Assembly (NCBI RefSeq): GCF_019249295.1
Contig: NZ_JAESDH010000036.1
Coordinates: 1 to 35,053, forward strand
DNA: 35,053 nucleotides
Origin: Alteromonas antoniana
GTDB lineage: Bacteria > Pseudomonadota > Gammaproteobacteria > Enterobacterales > Alteromonadaceae
Direction of reading: 5' to 3'
Made by a program: the position numbers and the translations under genes. How positions within the stretch are numbered: position 1 is the first letter of the stretch; each line of letters starts with the position of its first letter. Positions 1 through 8,132 of the stretch are shown piece after piece. A model generated the notes under the pieces. It saw only the letters and a program-made list of their open reading frames with translations. It was not told the DNA's origin and did not search any database.

Positions 1-228
1 AGACTGATATCGGATTTTGAAGCCTTGAAAAGATCGGTCAACCGATCATCAAAATAATCTTAACTGATCGGCATTAGCCCTTGTGGCGGTTTTTTTATGC
101 GTATTAATAAATATACATAGTTGTGATCTACACTGTCGATCGCTTCAGCGGAACGATCTAGGATCAAATTGTCTGGAAAGCCATGTTGAAACGCTTCCAG
201 CCAGTTTTACCACTGGAGCGAAAAAACC
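1..228 (+). promoter_or_regulatory. Leader region with competing inverted repeats
   Basis: No complete gene is seen here. A GATCGG motif occurs at 32-37 and again at 66-71, and its complement CCGATC lies between them at 42-47. The middle copy can therefore pair with either neighbour; the first pairing makes a 6-bp stem with a 4-base loop. A run of eight T follows at 90-97, which makes the stretch look like a terminator, possibly of a gene ending left of the window. Nearer the first gene, CCAGT (201-205) can pair with ACTGG (212-216), which includes part of the GGAG ribosome binding site at 215-218. No promoter could be assigned with confidence. Confidence 0.3.
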
Positions 229-1224
229 ATGTTGAATAATAATAATGAACGCACACGTGTGCGTGTACGTCGCCGTAGCCGTAAAGCTGTGGCAAACAAA
301 CGCCGAAATACCGCCCTGCTTATTGTGCTGGGGTTAATGTCGGTATCTGCTATTGCTGCCATGTTTGGCGCTACGCCAACCGGTAAGTATGTTGCCGGTT
401 TAATGAAAGACAGTGTCTCGCAAATCTTTGCTGAACCGTCGCCTGACCAGGCACCTGGCCAACGGGTAGAATCATTGCGCCGCAAAGCCGTATCCGCAGA
501 GGCGGAACAAATGGTAATGGCAGACCGCTCTGTCATAAACCCTATTGCGCTGCCTACTATTAAAGATACTTACCCGGAAGGTGATACCAGAAACTGGGAT
601 GTTGATGCCCTGATCAGCCGTAAACGCGCGCCTGAAGACAGCAGTATAACCGATCCTACCAACCCAGAGCGTTATGGCCTTGATGATCCGGATGGAGGTA
701 CGTTATCCAGCGCATCACTATGGGCAGCTGTAAGCTTTGATGGTAATACCGGAAACTTTTTTAACGCGGCAACCGGTAACTCTCGTTCAGGACAATCAGG
801 ATCACGCTTTGGACAACTGGGATCGCTGTCAGGCGGTGGCATTATTCCTTCGGGAAATCCGGGTGATAAACTGGATTTGTATGCCATTGATAAGACCGGA
901 TCCGGTGACAACGGTCTCGACGATCCCCTTTTCGACGACGGCAGACAACCCGGAGCTAATGGTGGAAATAACGATCAGCAAGCCAGTCTCACGCCGCAAC
1001 CGTTACCTGTTTTTAATGTCAGTGACATAGCGCCAAACGACGAGCCGTTGACTCCACCGGCTTCTGAAGATCAGCAGGAAACCGTTAACGCCGACAATAA
1101 CAGCAGCGTTGAAGTCAGTGAGCCTGCCACGCTGGCGATATTCGCCTTTGCGGGCCTGTATCTGTTCGGTTTGCGTCGGGCGTTGACCAAAAAGCCGGTT
1201 CCGACTGCCCCAATATCCGCATAA
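229..1224 (+). CDS. PEP-CTERM-like sorted envelope protein, function unknown
   Basis: The 331-residue protein begins with an unusually basic stretch (about residues 8-26, mostly Arg and Lys). One hydrophobic segment follows (about 29-46), acting as a signal peptide or anchor. The middle (about 60-290) is polar, rich in Asp, Gly, Ser, Asn and Pro, looks largely disordered, and matches no domain I recognise. The C-terminus has the tripartite form of a PEP-CTERM signal: Ser-Glu-Pro at 297-299, a hydrophobic helix (about 300-315) and Arg-Arg at 316-317, then a 14-residue tail. In families with this signal, exosortase removes the tail and the protein goes to the envelope or extracellular matrix. 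The Ser-Glu-Pro variant and the long tail make it slightly atypical. GGAG at 215-218 supports the start. No exosortase gene lies in the window, so processing is an inference. Confidence 0.7.
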   Translation: MLNNNNERTRVRVRRRSRKAVANKRRNTALLIVLGLMSVSAIAAMFGATPTGKYVAGLMKDSVSQIFAEPSPDQAPGQRVESLRRKAVSAEAEQMVMADRSVINPIALPTIKDTYPEGDTRNWDVDALISRKRAPEDSSITDPTNPERYGLDDPDGGTLSSASLWAAVSFDGNTGNFFNAATGNSRSGQSGSRFGQLGSLSGGGIIPSGNPGDKLDLYAIDKTGSGDNGLDDPLFDDGRQPGANGGNNDQQASLTPQPLPVFNVSDIAPNDEPLTPPASEDQQETVNADNNSSVEVSEPATLAIFAFAGLYLFGLRRALTKKPVPTAPISA

Positions 1225-1244
1225 ATCAAAACCTGTTAAAACAT

Positions 1245-1274
1245 CACACCGTAGTCTTATCACGCTACGGTGTG
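1245..1274. terminator. Bidirectional terminator between convergent genes
   Basis: A perfect 10-bp stem (1245-1254 with 1265-1274) encloses a 10-base loop. A-rich sequence lies on the left and a TTTT run on the right. It sits between two convergent genes, and the stop codon of the minus-strand ygjV is inside the right arm, so it can serve both. Confidence 0.85.
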
Positions 1275-1798
1275 GTTTTATCTGCCTCAGATAACTTGCG
1301 AATACGTCGCTTTTCCTGCACCAGCTTAGTGATAATACTGAACAGATTACTGACATTAAAAATGGTGCCGAAAATACTGCCCACCAGTATTGAGTAAGCT
1401 AATCCCAACGACTCCGCGACCAAAAACCATTGTCGAATTCGCTTCGCGTCCTGCAGGACTATTGAGCCCACGGTAAAAATCAGTGAAGAGCTGTAAGCAA
1501 CAATGATCAACCAGCCGTGATCCAGTACAAACCATTCATATGCGAAAAACGCCAGATTTGCACCGACAAAAAACGCGACTACGCGGTGGGAACGGGTTTT
1601 CAGCGCCACCACATTACGTATACTTGCCAGCATACAGCCAACACCTGCAGCCATCGCATCCAGCATGAAAAAGTGGATGCTAACGCTAAACAGTGCACAC
1701 GCAGATATGATCAGGTAACGATCGACCTGATTCTGCCGGTAACCAATAAAATTCAAAATGACTGCCAGGGCACCGAAGCCCTCCGCCAAATACTGCAT
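1265..1798 (-). CDS. ygjV: YgjV-family inner membrane protein
   Basis: This 177-residue protein is almost entirely hydrophobic and has about six predicted membrane segments. The N-terminal part, with a short gene-name-like pattern 'GFGALAVILNFIGYRQ' followed by small-residue-rich helices, matches the Imp-YgjV family (Pfam PF10688), and the length fits. The family's biochemical function is not established. The C-terminus ends in a charged cytoplasmic-looking tail. The gene is transcribed leftwards and its stop codon lies inside the terminator at 1245-1274. The next minus-strand gene upstream ends about 55 bases away, so co-transcription with it is possible but not shown. Confidence 0.75.
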   Translation of the reverse strand: MQYLAEGFGALAVILNFIGYRQNQVDRYLIISACALFSVSIHFFMLDAMAAGVGCMLASIRNVVALKTRSHRVVAFFVGANLAFFAYEWFVLDHGWLIIVAYSSSLIFTVGSIVLQDAKRIRQWFLVAESLGLAYSILVGSIFGTIFNVSNLFSIITKLVQEKRRIRKLSEADKTTP

Positions 1799-1853
1799 GA
1801 CGTTGTGTCCTGTTTTACCGACTTACGCCGGTATGTGATTGGTAAAGCTACTT

Positions 1854-2201
1854 TTATCGACGCAGACTATGTACATCCAGCGGAAGAAACAACGGCTGCA
1901 GAATAGAATCTGCAGGGTAGGCAAAAAGTCCGAACCGGTTGCCTTCACAATGACTCAGCACGACCGCGTGCGACGGTAATACGTCCATGTCCTGGTGACA
2001 GGGATCAAAAAGCGGCACATCATACTTGCCCAATTTGAGGATCGCTACTTTTTGGGAGCGATAGTCAACGGTATCGTCGGCAACCGGAGATGACAGCCTG
2101 GCATATACCTGATAATACGGCACACGCCATTCCCGCCCCTGCCACAGAAAGGGCTGGAGAACGAGTCGGTTTGCATATCTTTCAATACACATCGGCAGCA
2201 T
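1854..2201 (-). CDS. Small CheW-like domain protein
   Basis: The product has 115 residues, no signal peptide and no membrane segment. Its strand pattern resembles a CheW domain, the fold that couples chemoreceptors to CheA: an opening strand with 'GREWRVPYYQV', a central 'KVAILKLGKYDVPLFDPC' that resembles the CheW 'G-x-x-V-P-V-x-D' segment, and a late 'VVLSHCEGNRFGLFA' that resembles the strand before the receptor-binding surface. It is shorter than a usual CheW (about 150-160). The assignment is by pattern only and could be wrong. The gene lies 18 bases after trmN6 on the same strand and is probably co-transcribed with it. An alternative start (ATG ending at 2192) would remove three residues; neither start has a strong ribosome binding site. 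Confidence 0.5.
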   Translation of the reverse strand: MLPMCIERYANRLVLQPFLWQGREWRVPYYQVYARLSSPVADDTVDYRSQKVAILKLGKYDVPLFDPCHQDMDVLPSHAVVLSHCEGNRFGLFAYPADSILQPLFLPLDVHSLRR

Positions 2202-2219
2202 AGTCAGTCGCCCGGCGAT

Positions 2220-2963
2220 TCAGAAATGTAAATAGTATTCCCGGCAGAGTGCTCTGAATTCCTCAGAATACTCACCAGATTCGTTGTGAATGATTAATGA
2301 TGCTTTCTTAACTATTGATGGCTCACGACGAAAACGCAAGGCAGCAACGTAAGCCGGCTTGTTTGACTGGCTTTGCACCCACATGAGTGAGTGACAATAT
2401 AACCCTGCCGCTTCAGCGTTCGGGATGAGTTGCTGTATGGCATCAGCGGGATACAAACAGTAGAAATCACCGTGCTTCTCCAGATAGGCAGCAACCCATT
2501 GAAACAGTGCGTCTGAGCTCAGACTGCCACTTTGCCTTGCCTGTTTCCTGACATCACTTTGTCCGCTGTACGCATTGCTGCTGGATTTCGCACCTTCAAA
2601 GTAAGGTGGGTTAGACACGATCAGGTCGTATTGCCGGGCCGGAGCCTGAGAAAGCACACAGCCCTGGCACGTATTAATATTTTCTGCCCACGGCGAAGCC
2701 AGCACATTCTCTCTGGCCTGCGCGGCGGCATCCGCATCAAGTTCAATAGCGTCGATAACCGCTTCAGGCCCTGCCTTTTGCGCCAGCATCAACGCCAGAA
2801 TGCCTGTGCCGGTGCCGATATCCAGGATCCGGGTTTGCGCATCCACTTCCACCCAGCTGCCCAGGATCATGCTATCGGTATTCACTTTCATCGCGCACTT
2901 GTCCTGCTCGATGCTGAATTGCTTACACTGAAACGCCAAGGGGCTACCCTCCTTCGTCAACAA
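2220..2963 (-). CDS. trmN6: tRNA1(Val) (adenine-37-N6)-methyltransferase
   Basis: The 247-residue protein is a class I S-adenosylmethionine-dependent methyltransferase of the YfiC/TrmN6 family, which makes m6A37 in tRNA1(Val). The SAM-binding loop D-I-G-T-G-T-G is at 48-54, the acidic residue after strand 2 is in 'IELDADA' (about 74-80), and the N6-adenine methylase motif N-P-P-Y is at 118-121. The N-terminal 'FKQF...CAMKV.TD' type signature (about residues 11-30) and the length, nearly that of E. coli YfiC (245), are typical. Its first 20 bases overlap the end of the upstream SDR gene, so the two are probably translationally coupled. No truncation is seen. Confidence 0.9.
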   Translation of the reverse strand: MLTKEGSPLAFQCKQFSIEQDKCAMKVNTDSMILGSWVEVDAQTRILDIGTGTGILALMLAQKAGPEAVIDAIELDADAAAQARENVLASPWAENINTCQGCVLSQAPARQYDLIVSNPPYFEGAKSSSNAYSGQSDVRKQARQSGSLSSDALFQWVAAYLEKHGDFYCLYPADAIQQLIPNAEAAGLYCHSLMWVQSQSNKPAYVAALRFRREPSIVKKASLIIHNESGEYSEEFRALCREYYLHF

Positions 2964-3588
2964 ACCGCTGCAAACTAACCATCTTGCGCGCCACTTCCAC
3001 GGCCTCGACAGGCTTATACTTTTTCAGCGGCCCCACCATAAGTGGCTTTAGAACAGGTGCAAGCGCCTGACCAACAGATTCCATTGGCCTGCTGTCTTTG
3101 CGATCCCCCAGTAACAGTGACGGACGCACTGCAGAAGCATGATCCAGCTGCGGCATGCGCATGATGGCATTTTCCAGCTCACCTTTTACCCGCAGATAAA
3201 AACTGCTGCTGGTAGCATCAGCGCCTACTGCAGAAATCCAGACAAAACTGTCAACACGCTGGGCTCTCGCCAACTGCGCAGCAATATGAACGTATTCAAA
3301 ATCGATTTTACGAAAAGCAGATTTTGAGCCCGCTTGTTTTAGCGTCGTGCCCAGACAACAGTAAACATGGTTTACCGAGAAATATCCCTGATAGTCCTGA
3401 AACTGATCGAAGTCGATCACTACCGGATTCAGTTTATTTTCCGGATCGCTGAACATAGATGCGGACAAAGGTCGTCGCACCAATACAGTCACAGCGTCAT
3501 AGCGAGAGTCTTTCAACAGCAAAGAAACCACCTTTTGTCCTACCAGACCGGTCGCTCCCAGCACAATTGCGGAATTCTTCTTACTCAC
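2944..3588 (-). CDS. Atypical short-chain dehydrogenase, HTATIP2/NAD(P)-binding type
   Basis: This is a 214-residue Rossmann-fold protein of the NAD(P)H-binding, TIP30/HTATIP2-like group. The nucleotide-binding G-A-T-G-L-V-G is at 11-17. A possible catalytic triad is Ser119 in 'WISAVGAD' with Tyr131 and Lys135 in a Y-x3-K arrangement. 'CCLGTTLKQAGS' (about 77-88) is typical of this group. The substrate is unknown. Translation probably starts at GTG (3586-3588), preceded by AGGA about nine bases upstream. The gene is divergent from the S9 peptidase gene, with about 60 bases between the two starts, and overlaps trmN6 downstream. Confidence 0.8.
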   Translation of the reverse strand: MSKKNSAIVLGATGLVGQKVVSLLLKDSRYDAVTVLVRRPLSASMFSDPENKLNPVVIDFDQFQDYQGYFSVNHVYCCLGTTLKQAGSKSAFRKIDFEYVHIAAQLARAQRVDSFVWISAVGADATSSSFYLRVKGELENAIMRMPQLDHASAVRPSLLLGDRKDSRPMESVGQALAPVLKPLMVGPLKKYKPVEAVEVARKMVSLQRFVDEGG

Positions 3589-3650
3589 CTTGTATCATCC
3601 TGTGTAATCACTACAATCATTCTTTCGACAGCAGCAGTATGAAGATAACA

Positions 3651-5858
3651 ATGAAAAAAGCCCTTGTTTTTGGAGCCCTTATGCTCAGTACAGCAATTCA
3701 GGCTCAAACGCTCACAATTGAGCGCATTTTCGAGTCTCCCTCACTGGATGGCAATGCACCACGCAACCTGAAAGTATCACCCGATGGCGAGCGCGTCACC
3801 TTTCTGAAAGGCAAGCAAACCGACTACGAACGCCTTGATTTGTGGGAATATCACATTGAGAGTGGCGAAACCCGCATGCTTTTTGACTCTGATGACCTGC
3901 ATAGCGGCGAAGAAAATTTATCTGACGAAGAAAAGGCCCGCCGTGAGCGCATGCGCCTGTCAGGTTCAGGCATTGTCAGCTATGAATGGTCTGACGACGG
4001 TAAATCGTTATTGTTTCCGTCAGGCGGGGATGTGTACTACTACCAGCTGGGCCAGAAAGAGGCGCAGCAGCTGCTTGACACTGAAGCTTTCGAGACCGAT
4101 ATCAAGCTGTCTCCAAAGGGTAACTATATCTCCTTTGTGCGCGATCAGAACGTGATCATCAAACACATTGCCAGTGGCAAGGAAACTGCCATTACCAACG
4201 ACGGTGGTGGTAATATCAAATACGGCATGGCTGAATTCGTGGCACAGGAAGAAATGGGTCGGATGACCGGCTACTGGTGGGCGCCGGATGAAAGTCATAT
4301 CGCATTTACCCGTGTAGACGAAAGCCCGGTAGATGTCATCACACGCTCTGAAATCTATGCCGATAAAATCGACATGATTGAGCAGAAATATCCAAAAGCC
4401 GGTACCGACAATGTTGAAGTCACACTGGCTATCCAGAACATCAAGTCCCAAAAGCGAACCTGGGTGGACTTGGGTGAAGAGAAAGACATTTATTTTGCCC
4501 GCGGTAACTGGATGCCTGACAGCGATACCTTCACTTATCAGTGGCAGTCGCGCAATCAGCAGGCACTGGAACTTCGCGCCTATTCACTATCCACCGGCAA
4601 ACAGAACGTACTTATCAAGGAAGGCAGTCCGACGTGGGTGAACCTGCATGATGACCTGACGTTTCTGGCTGACTCCAACCAGTTCATCTGGGCCTCTGAG
4701 CGCGATGGATTTAAACACTTATACCTTTATAACAATGACGGCTCGCTGGTTACGCAAATCACCGACGGCAACTGGGTAGTGGATGAGCTGGAGGCTGTCG
4801 ACACTGACGCTGGCATCGTTTATTTCACCGGTCGCAAAGACACACCTCTGGAGAGTCATCTGTATCAGGTTCCCCTCAAAGGCGGAAACGTTACACGTGT
4901 CACTAAGCGCGATGCTTTCCATGAAATTACCTTCAGTGGCGATGCGTCTATTTATATTGATCGTTTTTCCACTATCAATACTCCGTATCAGGTGAGTCTG
5001 CATAAGGCCAGTGGTGAACAAATTACCTGGCTGGAAGAGAACAAGGTTGACGACAGCCATCCGCTTCATCCTTTCATGGACAGCTGGACAAAGCCTGAGT
5101 TTGGCACCATCACTACACAAGACGGCGCCGACCTAAAGTACCGCATGTATAAGCCTGAGAACCTTGAGAAAAAGCATCCTGCTATCGTATTTTTGTACGG
5201 CGGTCCCCATGCGCAGGTAGTTCAGAACAAGTGGTACGGCAATCGTGGCTTACTGATGCAATACTGGGTGGATCAGGGGTATGTGGTGTTCTCGCTGGAT
5301 AACCGTGGCTCTAATTATCGCGGCAAAGCGTTTGAAGATCCGATCTACAAGCAGATGGGCAGCATAGAAGTAGAAGATCAGGTGGAAGGCGTTAAATTCC
5401 TGCGTACCCTGCCTTATGTCGATGCCGACCGGATTGGCGTGCACGGTCACAGCTACGGCGGCTATATGACGCTGATGGCTATGTTCCAGGCGCCTGAGTA
5501 CTTTAAAGCCGGGGTTTCCGGTGCACCGGTAACCGACTGGCGCTTATATGATACCCATTACACCGAACGGTATATGGGTAACCCCAAAACCGATGATGCC
5601 GCTTATACAAAGTCATCCGTATTCCCGTACGCAAAAGACCTGAAAGGGCCGCTGCTGATTTATCACGGAATGGCGGATGACAACGTGTTATTTACCCATA
5701 GCACGATGCTGTACAAGCATTTGCAGGATTTAGCCATTCCGTTTGAAACCATGGATTATCCAGGCAAGAAGCACAGTATTCGTGGCAAACAGACTGGGAT
5801 CCACTTATACAAAACGATAACCAACTTTTTTAACAGAAACCTGCATCCTGCGCAGTAG
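3651..5858 (+). CDS. Secreted dipeptidyl peptidase IV (S9B)
   Basis: The enzyme would remove X-Pro or X-Ala dipeptides from peptide N-termini outside the cytoplasm. With the chosen start it has 735 residues. It opens with a signal peptide (Lys-Lys, hydrophobic core, A-Q-A around 18-20), then an eight-bladed-propeller-type N-terminal region and a C-terminal alpha/beta-hydrolase. The catalytic Ser601 is in G-H-S-Y-G-G, Asp676 in H-G-M-A-D-D-N and His708 in K-K-H-S. The Glu200-Glu201 pair in 'EFVAQEEMG' matches the substrate N-terminus-binding glutamates of family S9B, which favours DPP IV over other S9 enzymes. The frame is open back to 3459, but that overlaps the divergent SDR gene and has no signal sequence at its front. 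Starts at 3639 and 3651 are both plausible; GAAG at 3641-3644 favours 3651. Confidence 0.9.
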   Translation: MKKALVFGALMLSTAIQAQTLTIERIFESPSLDGNAPRNLKVSPDGERVTFLKGKQTDYERLDLWEYHIESGETRMLFDSDDLHSGEENLSDEEKARRERMRLSGSGIVSYEWSDDGKSLLFPSGGDVYYYQLGQKEAQQLLDTEAFETDIKLSPKGNYISFVRDQNVIIKHIASGKETAITNDGGGNIKYGMAEFVAQEEMGRMTGYWWAPDESHIAFTRVDESPVDVITRSEIYADKIDMIEQKYPKAGTDNVEVTLAIQNIKSQKRTWVDLGEEKDIYFARGNWMPDSDTFTYQWQSRNQQALELRAYSLSTGKQNVLIKEGSPTWVNLHDDLTFLADSNQFIWASERDGFKHLYLYNNDGSLVTQITDGNWVVDELEAVDTDAGIVYFTGRKDTPLESHLYQVPLKGGNVTRVTKRDAFHEITFSGDASIYIDRFSTINTPYQVSLHKASGEQITWLEENKVDDSHPLHPFMDSWTKPEFGTITTQDGADLKYRMYKPENLEKKHPAIVFLYGGPHAQVVQNKWYGNRGLLMQYWVDQGYVVFSLDNRGSNYRGKAFEDPIYKQMGSIEVEDQVEGVKFLRTLPYVDADRIGVHGHSYGGYMTLMAMFQAPEYFKAGVSGAPVTDWRLYDTHYTERYMGNPKTDDAAYTKSSVFPYAKDLKGPLLIYHGMADDNVLFTHSTMLYKHLQDLAIPFETMDYPGKKHSIRGKQTGIHLYKTITNFFNRNLHPAQ

Positions 5859-5883
5859 TCTGTATAAAATAGTACAAATATCA

Positions 5884-5917
5884 AAGGCATAATCATCACT
5901 GATGGTTATGCCTTTTT
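5884..5917 (+). terminator. Intrinsic terminator after DPP IV gene
   Basis: A 14-bp stem (5884-5897 with 5901-5914, one G-T pair) with a 3-base loop is followed by a T run to 5917. It lies 26 bases after the peptidase stop codon. Confidence 0.9.
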
Positions 5918-6087
5918 ATTAGCAAGGCTTATTAATTCATACCCAAATAATCTTTCAAACGTTTGTTTAGTTTTTCTTCATAGTGTAATTTGAAATTCGG
6001 GGTTTCGACCTCCAGGGGTGTCTAAGCAGAAAAGATCGACCGAAGTCGACAATAGACACAACAATCACAAGTGAAGAAGAAGTATAT

Positions 6088-7953
6088 ATGTTAAAAACAA
6101 CAATCAAACCTACACTGGCAGCAACCCTGCTAGCCCTCGGTTCAACCGCAGCTTTAGCGGATTCAAACGACAGATACATCATCCAGGTGGACAACAACAG
6201 TAAAGGCATCGTCAAAGCGCTGGCTAAACAGTCAGGTGCTGATATTCATATTGACGCAAACGGATTCATTGCCGCCACCTTCTCAGGGAAGTCGTTATCG
6301 GATGTAAAAGGGTTGATGAACAACCCGCACGTAAAATTAGTAGAGCAAGATCAGGTCCGCCGCCCAATGGCATTGTACAACGATGACGCGGGTAACCCTG
6401 ACACAACGCAAATTACACCTTATGCCGTTTATCAGGCACAAGCTGATCAGGTGACTTTCGACGCCAATGCTGCCATGAAAGTCTGTGTTATCGATTCAGG
6501 TCTGGATGACTCCAACCCGGATTTCGTATGGAGCAACATTACCGGTGATAACGATCCGGGTACCGGTAACTGGTTCGACAATGGCGGCCCTCACGGTACC
6601 CACGTAGCCGGTACTATCGGTGCGGCTGACAACAGCTACGGCGTTGTCGGTATGGCACCTGGCGTTGATATGCACATCATCAAAGTGTTTAACGCTGAAG
6701 GATGGGGCTACTCATCAGATTTGGCCTATGCAGCGCAGAAATGTTCTCAGGCTGGCGCTAACATCATCAACATGAGCCTTGGTGGCGGCGGTGCTAACAG
6801 CACAGAAGAAAATGCCTTCATCGACTTCGTCAACAACGGTGGTTTTGTTGTTGCTGCAGCGGGTAACGATGGCAACGATGTCCGTTCATACCCTGCTGGC
6901 TATCCTGCGGTTATGATGATTGGTGCAAATGATGCCGATGACAACATTGCTGACTTCTCGCAGTATCCATCGTGTACGTCGGGTCGCGGTAAACGCGCAA
7001 CGTCTGACGAAACAATTTGCGTAGAAGTGACCGCTGGTGGTGTGGATACCCTGTCTACCTACCCTGCCGGTGGCGCTACAATGGCTTCAATGTCCGCAGA
7101 CGGTGCCGGTGTTGCAGCCTCTGCAATGGAAAACTCGGGTAATGCGAGCGCGGCCACTTACTTCATGGGTATTGGCGACGCGGTTGACACGAATGCCTCT
7201 GGCAAAGTGTGCGTTATCGACCGTGGCAGCATTTCGTTCTACGACAAAGTGAACAACTGTGAACAATCTGGCGGCGTAGGCGCGGTGGTTATTAACAACG
7301 AGCCTGGCATGCTTTACGGTACGTTGGGTGATACTAATGACACCAGCATTCCAGCAGTTGGAGCGGCGCAGGAAGATCGCAGCACATTGCTTGCAGCATC
7401 AACGGTTGATATCAGCATCGGTGCCAGTGACTACGGCTTTATGAGCGGTACGTCGATGGCAACGCCTGCAGTAGCAGGTGTAGCAGCACTGGTGTGGTCT
7501 AATCACCCAACCTGTTCTGGTGAAGACATCCGTGCGGCACTGAAAGCTACAGCTCGAGACTCAGGCGCGGCAGGTAAAGATGTTTACTTCGGTTATGGTA
7601 TCGTTCAGGCAGCAGATGCCAGCGCATATCTGACAGCGAACGGCTGTGCCGGCGGCAGCAACGGTGGCGGTGATAACGGTGGTGGCGATAACGGCGGTGG
7701 CGAGACTGGCGGCGATCTGACACTGACCGCGACTGGCTATAAAGTGAAAGGCTCTCAGGTAGTGGATCTGTCCTGGTCTGGCGCAACCGGCTCTGACGTT
7801 GATGTAGTCCGTAACGGCAGTGTTGTAACGACTACCGCTAACGACGGCGCTTACACTGACGCACTGAATACCAAAGGTGGCGGCGTATATGACTACCAGG
7901 TGTGTGAAACAGGAACGACTACCTGTTCTGCAACGATGACTGTCATATTCTAA
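6088..7953 (+). CDS. Secreted subtilisin-like serine protease with PA insert
   Basis: This is a 621-residue S8 peptidase. Domains in order: signal peptide (1-24, ending in A-L-A), an I9-type propeptide (about 28-92), the S8 catalytic domain, a protease-associated (PA) insert (about 335-440) between oxyanion Asn260 and the catalytic serine, the end of the catalytic domain (to about 515), a Gly/Asn/Asp linker (521-543), and a beta-sandwich-like C-terminal domain (about 544-621). The catalytic triad is Asp136 (V-I-D-S-G), His169 (H-G-T-H-V-A-G) and Ser456 (G-T-S-M-A-T-P), all present. Cysteine pairs occur in the core and the C-terminal domain, in keeping with export. Architectures like this are known in extracellular Alteromonas proteases that degrade proteins. 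The gene is flanked by terminators and appears to be transcribed alone. Confidence 0.92.
   Translation: MLKTTIKPTLAATLLALGSTAALADSNDRYIIQVDNNSKGIVKALAKQSGADIHIDANGFIAATFSGKSLSDVKGLMNNPHVKLVEQDQVRRPMALYNDDAGNPDTTQITPYAVYQAQADQVTFDANAAMKVCVIDSGLDDSNPDFVWSNITGDNDPGTGNWFDNGGPHGTHVAGTIGAADNSYGVVGMAPGVDMHIIKVFNAEGWGYSSDLAYAAQKCSQAGANIINMSLGGGGANSTEENAFIDFVNNGGFVVAAAGNDGNDVRSYPAGYPAVMMIGANDADDNIADFSQYPSCTSGRGKRATSDETICVEVTAGGVDTLSTYPAGGATMASMSADGAGVAASAMENSGNASAATYFMGIGDAVDTNASGKVCVIDRGSISFYDKVNNCEQSGGVGAVVINNEPGMLYGTLGDTNDTSIPAVGAAQEDRSTLLAASTVDISIGASDYGFMSGTSMATPAVAGVAALVWSNHPTCSGEDIRAALKATARDSGAAGKDVYFGYGIVQAADASAYLTANGCAGGSNGGGDNGGGDNGGGETGGDLTLTATGYKVKGSQVVDLSWSGATGSDVDVVRNGSVVTTTANDGAYTDALNTKGGGVYDYQVCETGTTTCSATMTVIF
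7663..7707 (+). repeat. Three 15-bp repeats encoding a Gly-rich linker
   Basis: Three in-frame 15-bp units (7663-7677, 7678-7692, 7693-7707) encode Gly-Gly-Gly-Asp-Asn twice and then Gly-Gly-Gly-Glu-Thr. They form the flexible linker between the protease and the C-terminal domain. Unit number could vary between strains by slippage. Confidence 0.85.
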
Positions 7954-8002
7954 GTCACGCCGGAATTATCAGGCGATAATGTCGTTACGCCTGACACCAT
8001 TT

Positions 8003-8031
8003 AAGGCCACCGCGAATGCGGTGGCCTTTTT
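8003..8031 (+). terminator. Intrinsic terminator after S8 protease gene
   Basis: A perfect 11-bp GC-rich stem (8003-8013 with 8018-8028) with a GAAT loop is followed by a T run to 8031. It lies 49 bases beyond the protease stop. Confidence 0.93.
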
Positions 8032-8132
8032 ATTTGCGCCGCGCTCTGGTTGCCAGACGATAATTCCGATAGGGTGATTTAATACGTTGCTAAACGACTT
8101 CCCGAATTACGGGAAAACGACATCTTCGCCTT

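Noticed and set aside
1..57. Open frame of 18 codons ending in TAA at 55-57
   Set aside because: It could be the end of a gene left of the window, but it is too short to tell from chance and overlaps an inverted repeat.
3459..3650. Longer N-terminus for the DPP IV gene
   Set aside because: It overlaps the divergent SDR gene, has no signal peptide at its front, and would bury a clear signal peptide that begins at 3651.
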